The translations under genes were made by a program, and so were the position numbers. Positions 1 to 5,342 of a DNA stretch of 5,342 nt are shown here, one piece after another (positions within the stretch are counted from its first letter, which is position 1; every line of letters begins with the position of its first letter). The stretch is from an uncultured Clostridia bacterium. GTDB taxonomy: Bacteria; Bacillota; Clostridia; Oscillospirales; CAG-272. The stretch lies in contig CAMGCN010000094.1 of NCBI GenBank assembly GCA_946040935.1, forward strand, positions 1 through 5,342. The letters run 5' to 3'. Below the pieces are notes generated by a model. The model did not search any database and was not told the origin of the DNA. It saw only the letters and a program-made list of their open reading frames with translations.

Positions 1-599
1 ATAGGGGAGTCTGTGAAAAAGACGGAGTAATTTATTCGTCGGGCGAGGAGATAATGAAAACATCGGATATAAAATTACCCGGCAGACATAATGTTGAAAA
101 CTATATGGCGGCAATAGGGGCAACAAAAGGATACGCAAAAGTCGAAAATATAGTCAACCTTGCACGCACATTCGGCGGTGTTGAGCACAGGATAGAGTTT
201 GTACGCGAGCTTGACGGAGTAAAATACTATAACAGCAGTATCGATTCCAGTCCGAGCCGTACCGAGGCGGCGCTTCGCTCTTTTTCTCAAAAGCTCATTG
301 TCATAATGGGCGGATATGATAAACACATACCGTTCGAGCCGCTTGCGGCGCCTGTTCGGGATTGTGCGAAAGCGGTGGTGCTCACGGGTGCGACGGCAGA
401 CAAAATACGTGAGGCGATAAAGGATACGTCCGTGCCGGTTTACGATGCCGCAGATCTCGGGAGCGCGGTTCTTACTGCAAAGAAGATTGCAACCGAAGGG
501 GATGTCGTGATACTCTCTCCTGCGTGTGCCAGCTTTGATTCATTCCCGAACTTTATGGTAAGGGGAAATACTTTTAAGGATATTGTAAATAAATTATGA
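1..599 (+). CDS. murD: UDP-N-acetylmuramoyl-L-alanine--D-glutamate ligase, C-terminal part (5' end outside window)
   Basis: MurD is the cytoplasmic ATP-dependent ligase that adds D-glutamate to UDP-MurNAc-L-Ala in peptidoglycan precursor synthesis. The reading frame is open from base 3 with no stop before the ATG at 54, so that ATG is an internal Met and the gene enters from the left edge. About 198 codons are visible of a family length near 450: the end of the central ATPase domain and the C-terminal ligand-binding domain. Visible landmarks are LPGRHNVEN (75-101), the HRIEF arginine, YNSSIDSSPSRT (228-263), GGYDK with the D-Glu-binding lysine equivalent (codon 321-323), and the C-terminal SPACASFDSF..NF block carrying the Ser and Phe that contact D-Glu in E. 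coli MurD (Ser415, Phe422 by recalled alignment). The E. coli Asp317 position is Ser here. The stop overlaps the next ATG as ATGA (596-599), indicating co-transcription and coupled translation. Family assignment is firm. Confidence 0.95.
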   Translation, partial: RGVCEKDGVIYSSGEEIMKTSDIKLPGRHNVENYMAAIGATKGYAKVENIVNLARTFGGVEHRIEFVRELDGVKYYNSSIDSSPSRTEAALRSFSQKLIVIMGGYDKHIPFEPLAAPVRDCAKAVVLTGATADKIREAIKDTSVPVYDAADLGSAVLTAKKIATEGDVVILSPACASFDSFPNFMVRGNTFKDIVNKL

Positions 600-1846
600 T
601 TTTTTCATCAAAAACAGAGGAACTTGTAAAAGAGGCGGAGGCGGCTCTCGCCCCTTATTTTGAAAAGGCGGAAAAAATATCGTATAATAATACGAAAAAG
701 GTCATGGAGGCTTTTGCCCGCAATAAAGTCAGCGAGGCGTGTTTTGCACCTACGACGGGTTACGGCTACGACGATAAAGGCAGGGAAACCCTCGACCGTA
801 TATATGCGGAGGTTTTCGGGACTGAAGCGGCTTTAGTCCGTCATAATATAGTAAACGGCACACATGCGCTGACAATAGCTCTTTTCGGTCTCTTAAGAAC
901 GGGAGATACATTGCTTTCCGTAACGGGAAAGCCGTATGACACGCTTGGCGAGGTTATAGGAATATGCGGAAATCCGGGCGACGGCTCGCTTGCCGATTTC
1001 GGAGTGAAATACTCGGAAATATCAATGAAAGAGGACGGTGACATAGACTATGACGCGATAGAACGTGCCCTTTCGCAAGACGAGAAAATTAAAGTTGTCT
1101 TTATTCAGCGCTCAAAGGGATATATGAACCGCCGTACGCTCTCATGTGCCGAGATAGGAAAGATTGTTTCGTTTGTTAAGGAGAGAAGCGGCGCATATGT
1201 AATGGTGGATAACTGCTACGGCGAATTTACCGAGGAAATCGAGCCGACAGCTGTCGGCGCTGATATCATCGTCGGCTCGCTTATTAAAAACCCGGGCGGC
1301 GGCGTTGCTCTCACAGGCGGTTACATAGCGGGGAGAGAGCGCGCAGTCGAGCTTTGCTCATATCGCCTAACCAGCGTGGGCTGCGGAGCGGAGGTAGGCG
1401 CTACTCTCGGACAAAACAGAGATATGTACAGAGGTTTTTTCATGGCGCCCCATACCGTGTGCCAAGCGCTTAAGACGGCTATGCTCGCCTCATATGTATT
1501 TGAAAAAATGGGATATAAGGTCGAGCCTCGCTATAATGACGAAAGATATGATATCATAGAGAGCGTTGCCTGCGGAAGCGAGGAAGGGCTGTGTGCTTTC
1601 TGCCGAGGAATACAAAAGGGCTCTCCCGTCGATTCGTATGTGACTCCCGTGCCGTGGGAAATGCCCGGTTATCAGGATAAAGTTATAATGGCGGCCGGAA
1701 CCTTTGTTTCGGGCGCGTCAATAGAGCTTTCGGCAGACGGACCTATTCGTCCGCCCTACATCGCGTATTTTCAGGGCGGACTCACATATGAAAGCGGCAA
1801 GTACGGAATTATGTGCGCCGCGGATGAAATGCTTAAAACAGAATAA
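596..1846 (+). CDS. PLP-dependent methionine gamma-lyase-like protein, YnbB / 'aluminium resistance' family
   Basis: This complete 416-residue protein matches the PLP fold-type I family called YnbB in Bacillus subtilis (Met_gamma_lyase, COG4100). In order: TTGYGYDDKGRETL (53-66), VFGTEAALVRHNIVNGTHA (73-91, cofactor phosphate region), VDNCYGEF (204-211, with the pyridine-nitrogen Asp205), SLIKNPGGG (228-235/236, with Lys231 the probable Schiff-base lysine), and a C-terminal signature from PVPWEMPGYQ (351-360) to GPIRPPYIAYFQGGLTYE (382-399). Length is normal for the family and nothing is missing. The first ATG is chosen because the preceding ATGA overlap with murD and the conserved N-terminal helix (EAEAALAPYFEKAEKI) both support it. 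Its own ribosome site is weak (AAGGA, 15 nt upstream), so translation is probably coupled to murD. The family is expected to act on sulfur amino acids or a related C-S/C-N substrate, but the true reaction is not settled and the 'aluminium resistance' name comes from an old phenotype. There is no signal peptide, so it is cytoplasmic. Confidence 0.9.
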   Translation: MIFSSKTEELVKEAEAALAPYFEKAEKISYNNTKKVMEAFARNKVSEACFAPTTGYGYDDKGRETLDRIYAEVFGTEAALVRHNIVNGTHALTIALFGLLRTGDTLLSVTGKPYDTLGEVIGICGNPGDGSLADFGVKYSEISMKEDGDIDYDAIERALSQDEKIKVVFIQRSKGYMNRRTLSCAEIGKIVSFVKERSGAYVMVDNCYGEFTEEIEPTAVGADIIVGSLIKNPGGGVALTGGYIAGRERAVELCSYRLTSVGCGAEVGATLGQNRDMYRGFFMAPHTVCQALKTAMLASYVFEKMGYKVEPRYNDERYDIIESVACGSEEGLCAFCRGIQKGSPVDSYVTPVPWEMPGYQDKVIMAAGTFVSGASIELSADGPIRPPYIAYFQGGLTYESGKYGIMCAADEMLKTE

Positions 1847-1849
1847 AAT

Positions 1850-1936
1850 AAAAAAACCGCTTGGCTTTGTGATATGCACCCCTAAAATTCAGGAAATTTT
1901 GGAGGTGCATATTTTATGCGCCCTTGCGGTTTTTTA
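1850..1936. terminator. nested bidirectional intrinsic terminator between convergent genes
   Basis: AAAAAACCGC at 1851-1860 is a perfect 10-base inverted repeat of GCGGTTTTTT at 1926-1935. On either strand a GC-capped stem is therefore followed by a run of at least six U, with an A-run on the 5' side, the pattern of bidirectional terminators. The 65 bases between the arms themselves contain a long hairpin (1872-1912), so the loop is compacted. The plus-strand gene stops 4 nt before the left arm. The minus-strand gene stops at 1914, so its right arm lies within its last codons (K365-N366-R367). No stable short hairpin abuts either U-run on its own, so termination probably uses the nested fold. 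Function is inferred from structure and position. Confidence 0.75.
1872..1912. repeat. 18-bp imperfect palindrome inside the terminator loop
   Basis: The left arm ATATGCACCCCTAAAATT (1872-1889) pairs with AATTTTGGAGGTGCATAT (1895-1912) around a 5-base loop. In plus-strand RNA there is one mismatch (1881/1903) and one G-U pair (1883/1901). In minus-strand RNA the mismatch and wobble swap places, so both transcripts can fold well. It is much longer than needed for a simple terminator. It could be part of the terminator proper or a small palindromic repeat inserted into it. No direct target-site repeat is seen around it. Confidence 0.7.
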
Positions 1937-3026
1937 TATTTTCTGTTATTGTGCGGCAGATGTCATCGGCGGCTGACGCGTTGATGTTTTCTTTTTGACG
2001 TTTCAGCATGTCTTGCCGCACTTCTTCTTTTTCTATTATGTCAATAACCTTTTTGACGTCTTTGTTTTTCTTGTAAATCACCGACATTCCGTGAGCGGAG
2101 AAAAAGGAGGCGTTTTTAGTTTCACACCCGGGAATGGGCTTTGTGTGGACTATCGGGATTCCTGCCACTGCCGCCTCTGTCGTTGTGAGTCCGCCGGGCT
2201 TTGTGAATATCACGTCTGCCGAGCCGATATAAATCTCGGCATGTTCAGTGAAATCGACAAAAATCACATTTTTTTGTCCCGAGAGCTTATAAAAACCTTT
2301 TTTCAGTGCCGAGTTATGGCCTCCCAGCACCGTGTAGGTGTAATCACCGGGAAGCGCCTTTTTTATTTTGCGAAGAGTGTTCCACATGTTTCCGAAACCC
2401 ATACTTCCGCCCATAAATAAAATATGGCCGTCAGTACCTGTGACTCCTGCAGATTCTCTTGCGCTGTTTTTGTCAATATTACGGAATTTTGCGGCGCAGG
2501 GGATACCCGTCGGGACTTTCTTATCCTCGTCGACTCCTCTGTACTCGCTCGTAAGCTCGGCGTGAGGTATAAAGAACAAATCGGGCGTCGTTTCTTCGTT
2601 AAACGGAGAACATGTATAGTCGGTCGCCACAAAAAAGAAGGGAAAATCAGGCGCATATTTGCGCTTAATGCGCGTCATCGCTTCGGCAGGGAAAAGGTGA
2701 GTGCACACTACCGCGTCGATATTATTTTCAACTATGTATTTATAAATAACTTTTGCGTATTTAATATTGAAAATATATATCGGTGAATGTCCGCCGGGGT
2801 GACTTATGAGCGAAGCGACAGAGTATGCCGCGCCGAACAGCCAGGAAAGGCGCAATACTATAAAAGAGTATATGCGCGCGGCCTGTTTGGTTCTCTTCTT
2901 ATTTATGAGAGAATGCATGTCTATAAGCTCGCACTCGTCTCCTGAATTTTCAAAAGCCTCTTTTACTGCCTTGGCGGCGGAATTATGTCCGCCGCCGGTA
3001 GAGCAGGACAGTACTAATACTTTCAT
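1914..3026 (-). CDS. MGDG synthase/UgtP-like glycosyltransferase (probable diacylglycerol glycosyltransferase)
   Basis: This complete 370-residue GT-B enzyme has an N-terminal MGDG-synthase domain and a C-terminal GT28-type donor domain. Landmarks are the N-terminal GGGHN loop (11-15), VVCTH (106-110), FVATDYTCSPF (132-142), PTGIP (172-176), MGGSMG (205-210), and the donor-site KPGGLTTTEA (276-285) followed by PIPGCETKNA (297-306). Family members such as UgtP/YpfP transfer glucose from UDP-glucose to diacylglycerol at the inner face of the membrane, making glycolipids and lipoteichoic acid anchors. The donor and number of sugars added cannot be read here. There is no signal peptide; the hydrophobic stretch at 53-74 probably docks on the membrane rather than spanning it. 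In the PGQE-type motif common in the family, Gln is Cys301. The start ATG overlaps the DAHP synthase stop as ATGA (3026-3023) and lacks a strong ribosome site, so it is the coupled last gene of the operon. The last codons contribute to the terminator. Confidence 0.88.
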   Translation of the reverse strand: MKVLVLSCSTGGGHNSAAKAVKEAFENSGDECELIDMHSLINKKRTKQAARIYSFIVLRLSWLFGAAYSVASLISHPGGHSPIYIFNIKYAKVIYKYIVENNIDAVVCTHLFPAEAMTRIKRKYAPDFPFFFVATDYTCSPFNEETTPDLFFIPHAELTSEYRGVDEDKKVPTGIPCAAKFRNIDKNSARESAGVTGTDGHILFMGGSMGFGNMWNTLRKIKKALPGDYTYTVLGGHNSALKKGFYKLSGQKNVIFVDFTEHAEIYIGSADVIFTKPGGLTTTEAAVAGIPIVHTKPIPGCETKNASFFSAHGMSVIYKKNKDVKKVIDIIEKEEVRQDMLKRQKENINASAADDICRTITENIKNRKGA

Positions 3027-4051
3027 ATTAAATCAGCAATCTCATAAATGAGCTTTTGGGACTTTTCCCAGCCTATGCAGGGGTCGGTAATAGATTTGCC
3101 GAAGACTCCCTCTCCGATTTTCTGACATCCGTCCTCGATATAGCTTTCAATCATAAAGCCTTTGAGCATTTTGCGTATGTCGGAGTTGTGACGTGCGGAG
3201 TGAAGAACTTCTTTACAGATTCTGGGTTGCTCGAGGGGTTTTTTGCCCGAGTTTGCGTGGTTTGCATCAACTACGAGAGCAATATTCTCGAGTCCTGCGC
3301 TTGAATAGCGCTCATAGAGATATTCGAGGTCTTCGTAGTGGTAGTTCGGCAGAGACTGTCCGTGCTTGTTTACATATCCGCGAAGGATAGCGTGAGCGAG
3401 AGGGTTGCCGCTTGTAGTTACGTCCCATCCTCTGTAAATAAAGTTATGTGAGTGCTGTGCCGCTTTTATCGAGTTTATCATAACCGAGATGTCGCCGCCC
3501 GTCGGGTTCTTCATACCGACAGGAACGTCAATTCCCGAGGAGACGAGCCTGTGCTCCTGGTTTTCGACAGAGCGTGCGCCTATCGCAACGTAAGATATGA
3601 GGTCAGACAAATATCTGTGGTTTGAGGGGTAGAGCATTTCATCTGCCGACGAAAGTCCTGTTTCGTGCAGACATCTTGTATGAAGCTCACGGATAGCGAG
3701 GATGCCGTTGTAAACATCGGGCTTTTCCTCCGGGTTGGGCTGGTGAACCATACCCTTGTATCCGTCGCCGGTTGTTCTGGGCTTGTTTGTATAAATTCTC
3801 GGTATAAGAACGAGCTTGTCTTTAACCTCATCCTGAACTCTTTTAAGGCGGTGTATATATTCCATTACCGGTTCTTCTGCGTCGGCAGAACAAGGCCCTA
3901 TGATGAGTACGAGCTTGTCGCTTTCTCCCGTGAACACTTTTTTGATTTCTTCATCACGTGCGGCCTTGACGGCAATATCCTGTTCGGTAAGCGGATATTT
4001 TTCCTTAGTTTCCTTCGGGATAGGCAGTTTACGGGCAAAATCCATTCCCAT
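3023..4051 (-). CDS. 3-deoxy-7-phosphoheptulonate (DAHP) synthase, type I-alpha (AroF/G/H family)
   Basis: The enzyme condenses phosphoenolpyruvate and erythrose-4-phosphate to DAHP, the first step of the shikimate pathway, in the cytoplasm. The protein is complete at 342 residues, close to E. coli AroG (350). Metal ligands line up with AroG: Cys54 (GPCS), His265 (DANHAN), Glu302 (ESY) and Asp323 (SITDPCIGW). Substrate-binding residues are also present: PRIYTNKPRTTG (84-95), Glu138, Arg160 (GARSVENQ) and Lys181 (VGMKNPTGG). Residues forming the Phe/Tyr feedback pocket in AroG/AroF differ: Pro150, Gln151 and Ser180 correspond to His145, Arg146 and Asp175, so classical feedback control is doubtful. 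There is no fused chorismate mutase or ACT domain. ATG at 4051 is preferred over Met3 (4045) because AAAGGAG lies 9 nt upstream. It lies 22 nt downstream of ackA and overlaps the glycosyltransferase gene by 4 nt. Which of the aroF, aroG or aroH names applies cannot be decided. Confidence 0.97.
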   Translation of the reverse strand: MGMDFARKLPIPKETKEKYPLTEQDIAVKAARDEEIKKVFTGESDKLVLIIGPCSADAEEPVMEYIHRLKRVQDEVKDKLVLIPRIYTNKPRTTGDGYKGMVHQPNPEEKPDVYNGILAIRELHTRCLHETGLSSADEMLYPSNHRYLSDLISYVAIGARSVENQEHRLVSSGIDVPVGMKNPTGGDISVMINSIKAAQHSHNFIYRGWDVTTSGNPLAHAILRGYVNKHGQSLPNYHYEDLEYLYERYSSAGLENIALVVDANHANSGKKPLEQPRICKEVLHSARHNSDIRKMLKGFMIESYIEDGCQKIGEGVFGKSITDPCIGWEKSQKLIYEIADLI

Positions 4052-4060
4052 ATGTGTATT

Positions 4061-4067
4061 CTCCTTT
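4061..4067 (-). promoter_or_regulatory. ribosome binding site of the DAHP synthase gene
   Basis: AAAGGAG on the minus strand sits 9 nt before the ATG at 4051, within the 22-nt gap after the ackA stop. It fixes Met1 rather than Met3 as the start and shows that this gene can be initiated independently of ackA translation. The gap is too short for a separate promoter of usual size unless that promoter lies inside ackA. Confidence 0.85.
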
Positions 4068-4073
4068 GGTAAA

Positions 4074-5282
4074 TTACAGTTTGTTTACGATGTCGTTGGT
4101 ATCGGTTGCTATCATAAGCTCCTCGTCGGTGGGTATAACGTAAACTTTTACCTTTGACTTTTCGGTTGAAAGCTCAACGATATTTGGCTGACGAAGTATC
4201 TTCGAGTTAAGCTCAAAGTCGATATCTATACCGAAATATTCCATGCCGCGGCATACACGGTCGCGAAGCTCGGGGTTGTTTTCGCCCATTCCGGCGGTGA
4301 ATACTACCGCGTCAAGGCCGTTCATTGCGGCGGCATAAGCGCCGATGTATTTTTTGACCTGATATGCGAGGATGCTCGCGGTTAAAAGCGCCTGTTTGTC
4401 GCCCTTGAGTATTGCCGCTTCGATGTCACGGCTGTCGGAGGAAATTTCGGACACGCCGATAAAACCGCATTCCTTGTTCATGTATTCGTTCATCTGCGCA
4501 GGGGTGAGACCTTCGCGCTCCATGATAAACGTAACTATTGCAGGGTCGATAGAACCGCAGCGTGTTCCCATCATAAGACCGTCAAGGGGGGTGAAGCCCA
4601 TTGTCGTGTCGATTACCTTTCCGTCCTTAACCGCGGAAATAGACGAGCCGTTTCCTATGTGGCAGGTAACTATTTTCGTTCCTTCGGCAACTCCGCCGAG
4701 AAGCTCAATCATCTTTTTTGCGACAAAACGGTGGGATGTGCCGTGTGCGCCGTAACGTCTTATATTGTATTTATCAGCGATCTTTTTTGATATACCGTAT
4801 GTATATGCGTAATCGGGCATTGTCTGGTGGAATGCCGTGTCAAAAACGAGAACCTGCGGTACTCCGGGCATAACCGAGGTACAGCCCTCTATTCCCATGA
4901 TTGCCGGTTTGGTATGCAAGGGAGCGAAGTCAACACACTTCGCGAGCTTTTCCATAACGTCGTCTGTTACGAGACAGCTTTCAAAGAAGTAGGGTCCGCC
5001 GTGGACAACTCTGTGGCCAACTGCGCCTATTTCAGACATATCGGAAATGCAGTTATTTTCCTTGTCGGTGAGCGTTTCAACTACAGCCTTCATTGCGTCT
5101 TCATGTGTTTTGAGGGGCAGATCCTTTTTGATTTTATCTCCGTTCGGTTTTTTGTGCTCAATAAGGCTTCCTTCTCCGCCGATTCTCTCGCAAATACCCT
5201 TGCCGAGTACCGTGCCGTTGTCCATATCAAAAAGCTGATATTTTAGGGAAGAGCTTCCTGCATTAACAACCAATACTTTCAT
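4074..5282 (-). CDS. ackA: acetate kinase
   Basis: AckA interconverts acetyl phosphate + ADP and acetate + ATP; in fermenting bacteria it gives the ATP-yielding last step of acetate formation, usually fed by phosphotransacetylase (Pta). The protein is complete at 402 residues, typical for the family. It carries both ASKHA signatures: VNAGSSSLKYQLF (6-18) and a GAHGTSHRFVA block (178-188). Catalytic residues known from the Methanosarcina thermophila enzyme fall at the same numbers: Asn7, Ser10, Ser12, Arg91, His123, Asp148, His180 and Arg241. The acidic metal residue is in TDEEL (Glu387). HIGNGSS (208-214) and FTAGMGENNP (328-337) form the nucleotide site. The start has a strong ribosome site (GGAGG, 8 nt upstream), with a TATAAT further up, so this looks like the first gene of the ackA-DAHP synthase-glycosyltransferase unit. 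A pta gene, often next to ackA, is not in the window but could lie beyond the right edge. Confidence 0.98.
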   Translation of the reverse strand: MKVLVVNAGSSSLKYQLFDMDNGTVLGKGICERIGGEGSLIEHKKPNGDKIKKDLPLKTHEDAMKAVVETLTDKENNCISDMSEIGAVGHRVVHGGPYFFESCLVTDDVMEKLAKCVDFAPLHTKPAIMGIEGCTSVMPGVPQVLVFDTAFHQTMPDYAYTYGISKKIADKYNIRRYGAHGTSHRFVAKKMIELLGGVAEGTKIVTCHIGNGSSISAVKDGKVIDTTMGFTPLDGLMMGTRCGSIDPAIVTFIMEREGLTPAQMNEYMNKECGFIGVSEISSDSRDIEAAILKGDKQALLTASILAYQVKKYIGAYAAAMNGLDAVVFTAGMGENNPELRDRVCRGMEYFGIDIDFELNSKILRQPNIVELSTEKSKVKVYVIPTDEELMIATDTNDIVNKL

Positions 5283-5290
5283 TTATAAGT

Positions 5291-5295
5291 CCTCC
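5291..5295 (-). promoter_or_regulatory. ribosome binding site of ackA
   Basis: GGAGG on the minus strand is followed by 8 nt (ACTTATAA) and the ATG at 5282. This is a near-ideal Firmicutes Shine-Dalgarno site, stronger than those of the other genes here, in keeping with the high expression expected of acetate kinase. Confidence 0.88.
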
Positions 5296-5330
5296 GTGTT
5301 TGACTTTTGTTTTTTTAAATGATAAAATAT

Positions 5331-5336
5331 ATTATA
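5331..5336 (-). promoter_or_regulatory. probable -10 element for the ackA operon
   Basis: A consensus TATAAT reads on the minus strand in the AT-rich 60 bases upstream of ackA. Transcription would start near 5323-5325, giving a leader of roughly 40 nt that includes the GGAGG site. No TG extension is seen (AG instead). The matching -35 would lie at about 5354-5360, outside the window, so the call rests on one hexamer in very AT-rich DNA and is tentative. Confidence 0.45.
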
Positions 5337-5342
5337 CTATAT

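Noticed and set aside
54..599. Reading the first ORF as a complete 181-residue protein starting at ATG 54.
   Set aside because: The frame is open back to the window edge and the sequence before the ATG continues as MurD; the protein matches only the C-terminal part of the family.
704..1846. Alternative start of the YnbB-like gene at an internal ATG (704) with AAAAAGG upstream.
   Set aside because: It would remove the conserved N-terminal helix of the family and the ATGA coupling with murD.
1788..1976. 62-codon plus-strand ORF crossing the convergent junction.
   Set aside because: It begins inside the YnbB-like gene in another frame, crosses the terminator and has no ribosome site or family match.
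1916..1984. A 22-codon plus-strand ORF (begins MRPCGFLYFLLL) with GGAGG 10 nt upstream, the GGAGG lying in the palindrome's stem like a sequestered ribosome site.
   Set aside because: It runs through the terminator U-tract and antisense to the glycosyltransferase 3' end. Its hydrophobic residues come from the T-runs, and the GGAGG is explained by the palindrome. No independent support for translation.
2424..2786. 120-codon plus-strand ORF, with others (1995-2420, 3665-4072, 4827-5246), opposite the minus-strand genes.
   Set aside because: They are antisense to strongly supported genes, have no recognisable family or good ribosome sites, and their composition is that expected of shadow frames.
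1..5342. Search for a novel defence, mobile, CRISPR, toxin-antitoxin or small-RNA system.
   Set aside because: Five housekeeping genes fill nearly all of the window, the gaps are 60-67 bases, and no repeats array, integrase, transposase or RNA-gene structure other than the terminator was seen.

Overview
The window reads as ordinary chromosomal DNA of a low-to-mid GC Firmicute, most likely a member of the Clostridia. This is inferred from three things: the Clostridia-like form of MurD (YNSSIDSSPSRT, GGYDKHIPF), an YnbB/'aluminium resistance' PLP enzyme, and an MGDG-synthase-like glycosyltransferase of the Gram-positive UgtP/YpfP type. Strong AGGAGG-like ribosome binding sites on the minus strand agree with it. 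Genus cannot be told from the sequence alone.

Layout: two convergent transcription units meet at a shared terminator. On the plus strand, the C-terminal part of murD (cut by the left window edge) overlaps by 4 nt a complete gene for a PLP-dependent methionine gamma-lyase-like/YnbB-family enzyme, which ends at 1846. On the minus strand, reading from the right edge, a probable -10 element and a strong Shine-Dalgarno precede acetate kinase (ackA, 5282-4074). Twenty-two bases later comes a type I-alpha DAHP synthase (4051-3023), which overlaps by 4 nt a glycolipid-type glycosyltransferase (3026-1914). About 97% of the window is coding, and the only two gaps are 1847-1913 and 5283-5342. The first gap holds the middle of a nested, apparently bidirectional terminator whose outer arm lies inside the last codons of the glycosyltransferase gene.

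How the genes fit together: murD makes UDP-MurNAc-dipeptide for peptidoglycan, and the YnbB-like protein is a PLP enzyme of unproven substrate, translationally coupled to it. The minus-strand unit combines ATP-yielding acetate production (AckA), the entry step of aromatic amino acid synthesis (DAHP synthase) and probable membrane glycolipid synthesis. These are housekeeping functions with no obvious single pathway. No mobile element, CRISPR array, RNA gene, toxin-antitoxin or defence system is visible. The points most worth a second look are the altered feedback-pocket residues of the DAHP synthase, the nested palindrome at the convergent junction, and the unusual gene partnerships.
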